24,405 bases of DNA, taken from assembly GCA_022844575.1 (NCBI GenBank), contig JALHLL010000022.1:1-24405 (forward strand), written 5' to 3'. Positions 17,068 to 24,403 of this stretch are shown here, piece by piece. Under the pieces are notes generated by a model. That model made no database searches, had not been told where the DNA came from, and saw nothing but the letters and a program-made list of their open reading frames with translations. The DNA comes from a bacterium (GTDB taxonomy: Bacteria > Bacteroidota > Ignavibacteria > Kapaibacteriales > UBA961). Made by a program: the position numbers and the translations under genes. The first letter of the stretch is position 1; each line of letters starts with the position of its first letter.

Positions 17068-18492
17068 TTAAACGGTTGTGAATGCACTCAAGCTCTTAAA
17101 CTGTGCTTGTGCTTTCAGAAAATTCCGTTGTAAGTTTTCATATTCTTTTCTCAAACCCTCCGCTTGAGCGTCAATCCTTTTTTGTACTTCTTTCGAACGC
17201 GAATCAACCGATACGATTTGACTTCTTAAGTCGGTTGTTCTGGTATTTATTAATCCCGACTCACCTAAAAATCCGTTGAGTACGGCATCGAGTTTGGCTG
17301 CTACCCCATCATTACCCGTAAACAAATCAGCAACTTTTTGAGGGTTATCGGCTAATAAACCGTCCAACTTTTCTTTATTCGTTATAGATAAAGTTCCATC
17401 GGAACCGATAGTAATTCCCAATTCAGTTAAAAGACTCGGATTTCCCGAACCTGACGAACTGACCGCTTCCGAAACCGTGCCGCGCAATCGTGAACGGAAA
17501 CTTTGCAAAGCCCTATCGGCTCGCAACTGTGTCGTATTTGAATTCAAATACCGTAAAGTATCATTATAACTGTCAAGCAATGGTTGTATGATACTTTTTG
17601 AAACGGAATCCGAATCATTGTCAGTACTTAGCGTTATATCGGCATCATCAGGGTTTTGCACTTTTTGAAGATTGAGTGTCACTCCGTCCAATAAATCAGT
17701 AACTGTATTACTCGATCTTGTTACCTCAATACCATCTAAAGTTAAACTTGCATCCAGATCCTTACGTTTTGCTTTCTGAAATCCAGCATTTGTTGTCGTA
17801 AATTTCGAGCGAGTATCCGTATCCGTACCAGATGCCGCATTCTTAATACCCAAATCAGTCAACAATGCCGAATCGGTAAAGGTTATATCCCCATCCGTCC
17901 CTGATTTTTTTGAAGTAAGGGATAAACGAACCGTTGATCCCGTATCTTTTACAACCGAAGCACGAACGGCGGAATTTGTATCACGATTGATTACCGAAGC
18001 AATTTTGCCCAAAGCGGTCGCATTACTATCGCCTCTGTCAATGGTAACATTATAAGCAATACCGTTAATTTCAAAGTTTTGCGAAGTACGCGCCAATGCC
18101 GATACCCTACTTGCATTTTTTCTATCGCTTACCAAAACATCATTAGTAGCAAGCCGATTCACTCGTAAGGAAAATGTACCGGAAACGGCTGTAGATTCAG
18201 AACTTGTCGTTACAACTGAAGTATCGGAACTTGTTGTTTTTCTTGCAAAGAACTTATTATTAGCCGAAGATTCAAGAAAAGTGGAATATTTCGACTTTAA
18301 GTCCTCAAGACGTGTTCTGAAACCGTTCAGAAAAGTCTGACGGTTTTCCAGAAGAGTTTTTTTTTGTGTAAGTGCATCAGTCTGCGGCTTTTTAGTTCGA
18401 CGAAAAGCAGCAACCACCAACTCGGTATTCGACTCGCCACCCGTTGACAGACCATTGCCGACACTAAATGCTGTTCCTAAAACATCAGACAT
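17068..18492 (-). CDS. fliD: Flagellar filament cap protein FliD (hook-associated protein 2)
   Basis: This 474-residue protein forms the cap complex at the filament tip and promotes flagellin polymerisation. The N-terminal heptad segment around residues 33-75 (KKTLLENRQTFLNGFRTRLEDLKSKY, in two parts) and the C-terminal coiled-coil around 430-470 (VDSRSKEVQKRIDAQAEGL) are the D0 helices. The middle is beta-rich and Ser/Thr-rich, including VSGTFSLRVNRLATND and TVSEAVSSSGSGNPSLLTELGI, typical of the FliD N- and C-domains. The length is within the family range. A ribosome-binding site is weak (GAGAG). It follows fliS by 19 bp on the same strand. Confidence 0.93.
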   Translation of the reverse strand: MSDVLGTAFSVGNGLSTGGESNTELVVAAFRRTKKPQTDALTQKKTLLENRQTFLNGFRTRLEDLKSKYSTFLESSANNKFFARKTTSSDTSVVTTSSESTAVSGTFSLRVNRLATNDVLVSDRKNASRVSALARTSQNFEINGIAYNVTIDRGDSNATALGKIASVINRDTNSAVRASVVKDTGSTVRLSLTSKKSGTDGDITFTDSALLTDLGIKNAASGTDTDTRSKFTTTNAGFQKAKRKDLDASLTLDGIEVTRSSNTVTDLLDGVTLNLQKVQNPDDADITLSTDNDSDSVSKSIIQPLLDSYNDTLRYLNSNTTQLRADRALQSFRSRLRGTVSEAVSSSGSGNPSLLTELGITIGSDGTLSITNKEKLDGLLADNPQKVADLFTGNDGVAAKLDAVLNGFLGESGLINTRTTDLRSQIVSVDSRSKEVQKRIDAQAEGLRKEYENLQRNFLKAQAQFKSLSAFTTV

Positions 18493-18511
18493 GACTTAAT
18501 GCTCTCAATTA

Positions 18512-18862
18512 TTATTCAAGACTATGCGCTTTTGCCCATGTGTCTCTTAATTCTTGTATTATTTTGATAGGTGTATCGTAGTTTCTCTGCATTATACAAC
18601 GCTGGCAAAACTCATATATTCGATACAACCGCGTTGCAGGTTCTTCATACTCAAAATTCAAAGACCCCATCAACTCTATCAATACTCTATTCATTCTATT
18701 GATATCATTTTTTTTTCCGCTCAATAAAAACAAATCGAATGTTTTTAATGTTATCTTTTCCGGTGACCACGAAAGCACTTCCTGATCCATGTATGCCGGT
18801 GAACTACCGTCTCCACCATACATTTTTCTTGCTGCAAGTCTTTGCGTCGCTTCTGTTGTCAT
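18512..18862 (-). CDS. fliS: Flagellin-specific chaperone FliS
   Basis: This 116-residue helical protein has the FliS layout: a short N-terminal segment (RLAARKMYGGD), then WSPEKITLKTFDLFLLSGKK, which corresponds to the family's helix-1 motif (usually S-P-x-x-L-I-x-x-L-Y/F-D), and helices up to residue 116. FliS binds the flagellin C-terminus and blocks premature polymerisation. The ATG at 18862 is chosen because AAAGGA lies 9 nt before it; a TTG at 18871 would add 3 residues. In many genomes fliS follows fliD, but here it precedes it, directly after flagellin. A candidate sigma-28 promoter lies upstream (18897-18925). Confidence 0.8.
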   Translation of the reverse strand: MTTEATQRLAARKMYGGDGSSPAYMDQEVLSWSPEKITLKTFDLFLLSGKKNDINRMNRVLIELMGSLNFEYEEPATRLYRIYEFCQRCIMQRNYDTPIKIIQELRDTWAKAHSLE

Positions 18863-18896
18863 AATTGTCAATCCTTTGATGGTCTTTAATAATCCA

Positions 18897-18925
18897 TTAT
18901 CAATAATTGCACCAGAAACACTTTA
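18897..18925 (-). promoter_or_regulatory. Candidate weak sigma-28 promoter before fliS
   Basis: On the minus strand, TAAAGTGT (18918-18925) is followed after 13 nt by ATTGATAA (18897-18904). Compared with the sigma-28 consensus (TAAAGTTT, then GCCGATAA), the -35 has one mismatch, while the -10 keeps GATAA only. The spacing is 1 nt longer than in the flagellin promoter. It sits 35 nt upstream of the fliS ATG and downstream of the flagellin terminator, the right place for a second promoter driving fliS to flgM. Confidence 0.4.
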
Positions 18926-18944
18926 TAATCATAGACATAAGCCG

Positions 18945-18976
18945 AAAAAAGGGAAGCAAAAGATGTTTTCTCTTCC
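18945..18976 (-). terminator. Terminator (possibly leaky) between flagellin and fliS
   Basis: On the minus strand, GGAAG (complement of 18972-18976) pairs with CTTCC (complement of 18952-18956) around a partly paired A-rich/T-rich interior (AAAA with TTTT). A U-tract follows from the A-run at 18945-18950. It ends 44 nt past the flagellin stop and would separate strong flagellin transcription from fliS onward. Confidence 0.65.
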
Positions 18977-19019
18977 GCCCCCCTTATGATTCGTTTATTC
19001 CGCTACGTTCAATTACTTA

Positions 19020-19952
19020 TTATCTAAGTAATTGTAAGAAGTTCTGCGGATTCTGATTCGATTGTGCGAGTGATGTAAGCGATGTTTGTTGTAAGAATTG
19101 AGACTTTATCAATTCCAACTGTTCAAGTGCTACATCTGCATCCTCGATACGAGAGATTGCCGCATTATAGTTCGTAATTTGCGATTTTAACGCGTCCGAC
19201 TGTGACGACAATCGTACGGATAAACCGCCCAAATACGCTGCCACTTTGTTAACATTATTCAAAGCTTCGGAAATACTTGTTAATGTTGATGCTATACTTA
19301 ATGAACTGAAGATTCCCAAATCCGTTGTACTTATCGCATCAAGAGAAGCAAGATTTAAACCTGTAACACCTGCAAAATTCTCTCCTGTTGTTGAAAGGAG
19401 GAAGTTTCCACCGATATTAAAGTTAGAAGCGCTTACCGATGTCGTTAAATCAATTGGGAGTGTCAGTAATGAGTTGGATGCATTAAATCCGATAACGAAA
19501 TCACCCGAAAATGAACCGTCAAGTAATTGACGACCGCCGAATACAGTTGAATCAACAATAGTTTGAATCTGATTCGAAAGACGAAATGCAGCTTTAGCCA
19601 AAGCTATTTTTTCATCAGTGCCCAATGCACCCGATGCAGCAGTAGCCGCCGCATCTTTAATTTGTGTAAGCAACGTGTTGATATTGTCCAACCCGTCTTG
19701 AGCGATGCTGGTAACATTCGAAGCATCGCCCACAGCATTTAATGCCGAACGTAGCGCCCCGTTTCGTGCTGACAGTGCTCTTGATGTAATGTACCCTGCA
19801 ACATCATCTTCAGCAGAATTTATCCGCTTACCGGTTGATAACCTCAATTGACGCAATGCAATATTTGAGTTTGCTGTTTGCAAAGCGTTAAATGCTGTCT
19901 CAGACGGTGTGTTTGTGCGGATTCTTGTCCCGCCGCTTATTGCTGATGGCAT
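19020..19952 (-). CDS. fliC: Flagellin (filament subunit)
   Basis: This 310-residue protein is secreted through the flagellar export channel and polymerises into the filament. The N-terminal D0/D1 helix carries the classical LRLSTGKRINSAEDDVAGY (about residues 36-54). The C-terminal helix carries NYNAAISRIEDADVALEQLE and FLQQTSLTSLAQSNQ, also standard. The central portion is short (about 140-220), giving a compact flagellin lacking large outer domains. The ATG at 19952 is preferred over a TTG at 19958 because GGAGGT lies 7 nt upstream. A near-consensus sigma-28 promoter sits at 20018-20045. It is the first gene of the fliS-fliD-flaG-chaperone-flgM cluster and the only flagellin in the window. 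Confidence 0.97.
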   Translation of the reverse strand: MPSAISGGTRIRTNTPSETAFNALQTANSNIALRQLRLSTGKRINSAEDDVAGYITSRALSARNGALRSALNAVGDASNVTSIAQDGLDNINTLLTQIKDAAATAASGALGTDEKIALAKAAFRLSNQIQTIVDSTVFGGRQLLDGSFSGDFVIGFNASNSLLTLPIDLTTSVSASNFNIGGNFLLSTTGENFAGVTGLNLASLDAISTTDLGIFSSLSIASTLTSISEALNNVNKVAAYLGGLSVRLSSQSDALKSQITNYNAAISRIEDADVALEQLELIKSQFLQQTSLTSLAQSNQNPQNFLQLLR

Positions 19953-20017
19953 AATCAAACCTCCATGTAGATTGATACTTTAAGCGGCTTCCTACCGAAT
20001 ACTTCTTCCGTGAACAG

Positions 20018-20045
20018 TTATCGTACAATTACTACAAAAACTTTA
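20018..20045 (-). promoter_or_regulatory. Sigma-28 (FliA) promoter of flagellin
   Basis: On the minus strand, TAAAGTTT (20038-20045) matches the sigma-28 -35 element at 8 of 8 bases. TACGATAA (20018-20025), spaced by 12 nt, matches the GCCGATAA -10 at 6 of 8. The canonical spacer is 11 nt. Predicted transcription starts roughly 55-65 nt before the flagellin ATG. Confidence 0.8.
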
Positions 20046-20116
20046 GCATTATTTTTAATTATTCTTGTAACCAGCTTGTTTTCGTACAATTTTGATTCTA
20101 TTGCATGTTATGGAAC

Positions 20117-20125
20117 TTATCCACA
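20117..20125 (+). other. Perfect DnaA-box 9-mer
   Basis: TTATCCACA lies in the short AT-rich gap between the phosphatase and flagellin genes. It is the consensus high-affinity DnaA box of well-studied bacteria. It is a lone copy; I see no cluster or adjacent AT-rich unwinding array, so it is not an origin by itself. Confidence 0.35.
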
Positions 20126-20132
20126 TTATGTT

Positions 20133-21434
20133 TTAAGAACGTTTGTATCTGTACGGCATAATGGCAGGTTGTTTTTTACTTTCCCTTTGTTCAGAACGTC
20201 TTTTAATTACAACTATTGTCGAATCATCTTTATACGAACCGCCCGCAGAAAATTTTATAACGATTTCAATTATTGTTCCCGCAATTTCTTTCGGGTTTTT
20301 GTCGCGTAAACGTATCACTTCCCTTCCTAATCTGTCGTAACCGAATTGCTCGCCTTTTTTGTTTTGTGCCTCTATAATACCATCGGTAAACAGTACACAT
20401 ATATCGTTTTCGGCCATCACAAAGTTTTCAACTCTAAAATGCTGATCATGCAAAACACCAAGGATACCACCGGTCGGCTCGATTGTAGATAACGATCGCG
20501 TTTTTGCATTAAACAGTAAGGGGGAACAATGCCCTGCATTCACAAATAGCACCATTCCGTTTTCCATTGATGTCAATTCACAATAGAACAATGAAACGAA
20601 TCGCTCATAAGGAAAGGTTGAACATAATAACTCATTCAAGTTGGAAATAAGTGTGGAGATTTTTGATTGATATTTTGAGCCCATTCTTAAAGCGCCCGAG
20701 ACATATAATGCCTGAATGGCTGCCGACATTCCTTTGCTGGCGGCATCGCTTATCACTATTCCCACACGATCGGAATCCGTTGAGGACTCTATATAATCGA
20801 AATAATCACCGCCTACTTCATAATCCGGTATAGATATTCCGAATATGGAATAATCGTGAAATTCCAATGTATGATCCGGTAGAAGACTTCTTTGTAATTC
20901 CGATGCTTTATCCAAGTCTTTTTTTAACTTCCAACGCTCTTGAAAACTTCTGCTACTTCGTAGTTTATTGGTGGTGGCTACGCCTAAAACACGCAATAAA
21001 TTTCGAAAATCATCATCCAAATTATCCGCATGAAAAGCAAGAATATATTCAAACAATTTACCCGATGGTCTGGGTAGAATTTCGCCAACACCTGTAGCTG
21101 AAAAAAGAATGACCCCCCTGTTTTTCAACTCTACATCTATTTCTTTTTGAATCAATGATTTACGCTGCGCTATTTGCAGGAAAACCGGCATTGTTTCTAC
21201 GTGAACCACATAAGAATCCGGTAAAGGATTATCCTCCGTTTCGCCTGTTTGAAAAGCCAATCGGTAACTATCCTCATTATCGTTCAAAACCCATATCCTG
21301 CCGCCCTTCAATTTCAGAGAAGTATATTCGACCACTGTTTGAACAATTGCCGTTAATAATGACAATTCATTCTCGGCTTCGCTTTGAATGACACTCTGCA
21401 CTAACTTATATATTCCTCTTTGCCCAATATTCAT
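20133..21434 (-). CDS. SpoIIE/RsbU-type serine phosphatase with GAF-like N-terminus
   Basis: This 433-residue signalling protein has an N-terminal region (about residues 1-165) of GAF-like appearance (ENELSLLTAIVQTVVEYTSL, GRIWVLNDNEDSYRL). A helical linker ASELQRSLLPD at about 195 is the classic start of PP2C-type SpoIIE phosphatase domains. The metal-binding and core motifs follow: VGGDYFDYIE, VISDAASKGMSAA (usually D-V-S-G-K-G), NAGHCSPLLF, LFTDGIIEAQNKKGEQFGYDRL and YKDDSTIVVIKRR. Such enzymes typically dephosphorylate anti-anti-sigma (STAS) proteins in partner-switching pathways. No STAS or anti-sigma kinase gene is in the window, so the target is unknown. It sits on the same strand immediately before flagellin, but flagellin has its own promoter. 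The tail is basic. Confidence 0.88.
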   Translation of the reverse strand: MNIGQRGIYKLVQSVIQSEAENELSLLTAIVQTVVEYTSLKLKGGRIWVLNDNEDSYRLAFQTGETEDNPLPDSYVVHVETMPVFLQIAQRKSLIQKEIDVELKNRGVILFSATGVGEILPRPSGKLFEYILAFHADNLDDDFRNLLRVLGVATTNKLRSSRSFQERWKLKKDLDKASELQRSLLPDHTLEFHDYSIFGISIPDYEVGGDYFDYIESSTDSDRVGIVISDAASKGMSAAIQALYVSGALRMGSKYQSKISTLISNLNELLCSTFPYERFVSLFYCELTSMENGMVLFVNAGHCSPLLFNAKTRSLSTIEPTGGILGVLHDQHFRVENFVMAENDICVLFTDGIIEAQNKKGEQFGYDRLGREVIRLRDKNPKEIAGTIIEIVIKFSAGGSYKDDSTIVVIKRRSEQRESKKQPAIMPYRYKRS

Positions 21435-21578
21435 GGTTATACTTTTATTTTACAAAGCTAATTTTTCAAAGTTAGCCATATTCATCAAACCATTAGTATT
21501 TTTGCAAAAAACAAACAAAACACACGTTCGTCGTCGCGAAAAAACATTAGTACTATATTTATTAAGTGAGGATTTTTT

Positions 21579-21818
21579 ATGTTCTGGACACCCGAACTCG
21601 CGTCGTATCTTGAGGATGCGCCGTGGCCGGCAACAAAAGAAGAGCTTATTGATTATGCAAGTCGCTCAGGTGCGGCACAACAAGTCATAGACAATCTTCT
21701 CGAGCTTGAAGACAATGATGAACTGTATGAGGGTATAGAAGATTTGTGGCCTGAATATGAGAGTGCCGTTGATGACCTTTATTTTAATGAAGACGAAGAG
21801 TCAGACGACTATTATTAA
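21579..21818 (+). CDS. DUF2795 family small acidic protein
   Basis: This 79-residue soluble protein resembles the DUF2795 family: FWTPELASYLEDAPWPATKEELIDYASRSGA is the characteristic opening, followed by VIDNLLEL, an acidic stretch and LWPEYESAVDD. The C-terminus is unusually acidic (NEDEESDDYY). The function of the family is unknown. GTGAGGA about 7 nt before the ATG supports the start. It is divergent from the phosphatase gene and followed by a strong terminator, so it appears to be a monocistronic gene. mnmG follows 88 bp later. Confidence 0.85.
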   Translation: MFWTPELASYLEDAPWPATKEELIDYASRSGAAQQVIDNLLELEDNDELYEGIEDLWPEYESAVDDLYFNEDEESDDYY

Positions 21819-21837
21819 ATTGACCCAAGTTCATCCG

Positions 21838-21870
21838 ACCCCCTTCTTCATATGAAGTAGGGGGTTTTTT
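21838..21870 (+). terminator. Intrinsic terminator after the DUF2795 gene
   Basis: Five Cs (21839-21843) pair with five Gs (21860-21864), extended inward by CTTCA/TGAAG after one mismatch. A run of six Ts follows at 21865-21870. It is a strong rho-independent terminator on the plus strand. Confidence 0.92.
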
Positions 21871-21885
21871 ATTATTCGACAATTC

Positions 21886-21901
21886 TGTTTCACGTGAAAC
21901 A
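21886..21901. other. parS centromere site, perfect palindrome
   Basis: TGTTTCACGTGAAACA matches the bacterial parS consensus (TGTTNCACGTGAAACA) at all 16 positions and is a perfect palindrome. It ends 5 nt upstream of the mnmG ATG at 21907, so it occupies the place of a Shine-Dalgarno. It is a predicted ParB binding and loading site. A 16-bp perfect match is not expected by chance in a window this size. Confidence 0.9.
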
Positions 21902-21906
21902 ACATT

Positions 21907-23757
21907 ATGAAATATGATATAATAGTAATTGGCGGCGGGCATGCGGGTATTGAGGCAGCTTCCATCGCCGCAAAGATGAATTGTAATGTAGCCGTTATTT
22001 CGATGGATATACATACAATCGGAAGATTATCATGTAATCCGTCTGTTGGAGGCACGGCAAAAGGACATTTAGTAAAAGAAATTGATGCTTTGGGTGGCAT
22101 TATGCCTACAATAGCAGACAGAACAGGTTTACAGTTTAAAATGCTTAACAAAAGCAAAGGTCCAGCTGTTTGGTCACCACGTGCACAAAATGACAATGTC
22201 CTTTACCCACACTTTGCACAAAAACATCTTCTCTCACAAAAAAACATTACAATAGTCTCGGCAAATGTAACCGAAATTATAGTTGAAAATCATTCGGTTC
22301 AAGGAGTAAATACGGAAGACGGTACAAAAATTTACGCACCGGTTGTTATTCTTTGCTCAGGTACATTTTTAGAAGGTCAGATGTTTACGGGTATGAATTC
22401 CGTACCCGGAGGCAGAGTAGGTGAAAAACAAGCACATACTATTTCTGATAAACTTGCACAAAAAGGCATCGAAAGAGGAAGATTAAAAACGGGAACTCCT
22501 CCACGCATAGAAAGCGATTCGATAGATTATTCCAAAACAGTTATTTCCCGCGGCGATGAACACCCAACACCTTTTTCTTTCAGAACCCGATCGGTTAAAA
22601 ACAGCATTGTTTGTTACGAAACCGCGACAAATGAAAAAACACATGAAATCCTACGAACAGGATTTGAAGAGTCGCCGATGTTTACAGGACTTATTCATGG
22701 TTCGGGTCCGCGGTACTGCCCTTCAGTTGAAGACAAGATAGCAAGGTTCAGTGAAAGAAGTTCACATCTTATCGTTCTTGAAAACGAAAGTCTTTTTACA
22801 AATTCCGTTTATGTGAACGGTTTTTCGACGAGTTTACCCTCATATATACAGGAAAAAGCTCTTTTTAGCATCTCCGGCTTAGAACAGGCAAGGATTTTGC
22901 GGTACGGTTATGCTGTTGAGTATGATTTCTTTTTTCCTTATCAATTACACTATACCCTCGAAAGTAAAATTGTTTCGGGTTTGTTTTTGGCAGGGCAAAT
23001 AAACGGAACTTCCGGTTATGAAGAAGCGGCAGCACAGGGTTTGATTGCGGGAATAAACGCTGCACACAAAATCAAAAACCATAATGAATTTGTACTTAGC
23101 CGTTCTGAGGCTTATATAGGAGTTATGATTGATGATTTGGTGAATAAAAATACCGAAGAACCGTATAGAATATTTACATCTTTAGCGGAATATCGGCTTT
23201 TGTTGCGCCAGGATAATGTTTATGAACGGCTTTCAAAGTATGCGTACGATAATAACTGTTTAACATCGGAAGAATTCAGCACTATCACAACTTTTATCAA
23301 CGAGAAAAACAAATTTCTTGAGCTATTCGACACACAAAAGCTGAAACCTCAAGAAATAAATCCTGTTTTACAATCTTTGAATGAATCGACTGTAAACGAA
23401 GGGGTCTCTTTAAAAAACCTTATTAAACGACCTACAATTTCATTGGAACAATTACATAACTTTTGGCTCAATGAGGGTGGTTTAATAGGCGAGTATAAAA
23501 CCAAAGTTGCGGGTTATGCTGAAATTGAAATTAAATACGAAGGGTATATATCGGCGCAATTACGCGAGGTAGAACGTTTCAAACACAATGAATCTGTCAA
23601 AATCCCTATGAATTTTGATTTCAACTCAATAAACTCACTTTCTAAAGAAGGAAGAGAGAAATTAACTAAAATACGCCCGTCAACTGTTGGGCAAGCATCT
23701 CGAATACCCGGTGTTTCGGCTTCGGATATCTCTATTCTGGGTGTTTATCTTCGATAA
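21907..23757 (+). CDS. mnmG: tRNA uridine-5-carboxymethylaminomethyl modification enzyme MnmG (GidA)
   Basis: This 616-residue FAD enzyme works with MnmE (GTPase) to install the (carboxy)methylaminomethyl group on wobble uridine 34 of certain tRNAs. The N-terminal FAD-binding motif VIGGGHAGIEAA (about residues 7-18) is intact, as are GRLSCNPSVGGTAKGHL, GTFLEGQMF, RLKTGTPPRI and the C-terminal region RIPGVSASDISILGVYLR. The length is standard (~620). mnmG is often near the replication origin in bacteria, commonly beside rsmG, parA and parB, but here the next gene is a sugar-kinase-like gene. The ATG lies 5 nt after a perfect parS palindrome, leaving no purine-rich ribosome-binding site. Confidence 0.97.
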   Translation: MKYDIIVIGGGHAGIEAASIAAKMNCNVAVISMDIHTIGRLSCNPSVGGTAKGHLVKEIDALGGIMPTIADRTGLQFKMLNKSKGPAVWSPRAQNDNVLYPHFAQKHLLSQKNITIVSANVTEIIVENHSVQGVNTEDGTKIYAPVVILCSGTFLEGQMFTGMNSVPGGRVGEKQAHTISDKLAQKGIERGRLKTGTPPRIESDSIDYSKTVISRGDEHPTPFSFRTRSVKNSIVCYETATNEKTHEILRTGFEESPMFTGLIHGSGPRYCPSVEDKIARFSERSSHLIVLENESLFTNSVYVNGFSTSLPSYIQEKALFSISGLEQARILRYGYAVEYDFFFPYQLHYTLESKIVSGLFLAGQINGTSGYEEAAAQGLIAGINAAHKIKNHNEFVLSRSEAYIGVMIDDLVNKNTEEPYRIFTSLAEYRLLLRQDNVYERLSKYAYDNNCLTSEEFSTITTFINEKNKFLELFDTQKLKPQEINPVLQSLNESTVNEGVSLKNLIKRPTISLEQLHNFWLNEGGLIGEYKTKVAGYAEIEIKYEGYISAQLREVERFKHNESVKIPMNFDFNSINSLSKEGREKLTKIRPSTVGQASRIPGVSASDISILGVYLR

Positions 23758-23758
23758 T

Positions 23759-23774
23759 TGTTTCACGTGAAACG
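23759..23774. other. parS-like site, 15 of 16 match
   Basis: TGTTTCACGTGAAACG differs from the consensus only at the last base. It begins 2 nt after the mnmG stop (23755-23757) and ends exactly 5 nt before the ATG of the kinase-like gene at 23780, the same geometry as the first site. It is a likely second ParB site 1.87 kb from the first. Confidence 0.8.
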
Positions 23775-23779
23775 TTTTT

Positions 23780-24403
23780 ATGGAAAACATTAATTTAATT
23801 GGTATAGACGGTGGTGGGTCTAAAACTCGCGGTGTGCTTAAATGTGGCGAGAAAATAATAGCAAGTACTCAAATGGGAACAACACGTGTCGGGTCTATCG
23901 GAACCGGTGAATCGTGTGAACGTGTTTTGAACTTAATTAAAGATTTGTGTAGAACGGCTGATGTAGAATTAAACGAAGTGGATGGTATTGTTGTCGGACT
24001 TGCGGGGATTTGGTTAGAAGATGAGAAAAAAAGGTATGCAAACTTATTAAGAACATTAGCACGAAATGAAAAGTCTCCCATTAATGAAATAATGGTAACG
24101 AGCGATGCCGAAATTGCCTTAGTAGGTGCTTTGGCGGGAAAACCCGGTATTATGCAGATAGCAGGAACCGGAACAATTACCTTGGCAAAGGGTGATAATG
24201 GCGAAATGTTCCGCTGCAGCGGTTGGGGTATTGAAATAGATGATGAAGGAAGTGGTGCATGGATTGGCAGGGAATGTTTGACGGCTATTGTTCGGGCTTT
24301 GGACGGTCGTGATAAAACTACTGATATGACGGATAAAGTTGCGGACAAATACACCTCTTTTATAAAAGATAATCCCCGAACATTGGTAGCTGCTTTGAAT
24401 TAA
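23780..24403 (+). CDS. BadF/BadG/N-acetylglucosamine-kinase family ATPase, apparently truncated at the window end
   Basis: This ASKHA-fold protein begins with the phosphate-1 loop GIDGGGSKTRGVL (residues 8-20) and shows the VGLAGIW segment and the adenosine-binding IAGTGTITLAKG. The characteristic GWGIEIDDEGSGAWIGRE of BadF/NAGK proteins follows. The frame then stops after 207 residues with TAA at 24401-24403, whereas relatives are typically about 300 residues, so the second ATPase lobe would be missing. This could be a real truncation, a frameshift or a sequencing error, and the window ends 2 bp later, so I cannot tell. It is the only gene seen after mnmG and starts 5 nt after the second parS-like site. 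Confidence 0.75.
   Translation: MENINLIGIDGGGSKTRGVLKCGEKIIASTQMGTTRVGSIGTGESCERVLNLIKDLCRTADVELNEVDGIVVGLAGIWLEDEKKRYANLLRTLARNEKSPINEIMVTSDAEIALVGALAGKPGIMQIAGTGTITLAKGDNGEMFRCSGWGIEIDDEGSGAWIGRECLTAIVRALDGRDKTTDMTDKVADKYTSFIKDNPRTLVAALN

Noticed and set aside
21495..21506. Bacteroidota-type promoter -7 element (TATTTTTG) before the DUF2795 gene
   Set aside because: I could not find a matching -33 TTTG at proper spacing, so it is not supported as a promoter.
23869..24354. 161-codon minus-strand frame opposite the kinase-like gene
   Set aside because: It is a shadow of the conserved BadF/NAGK motifs.
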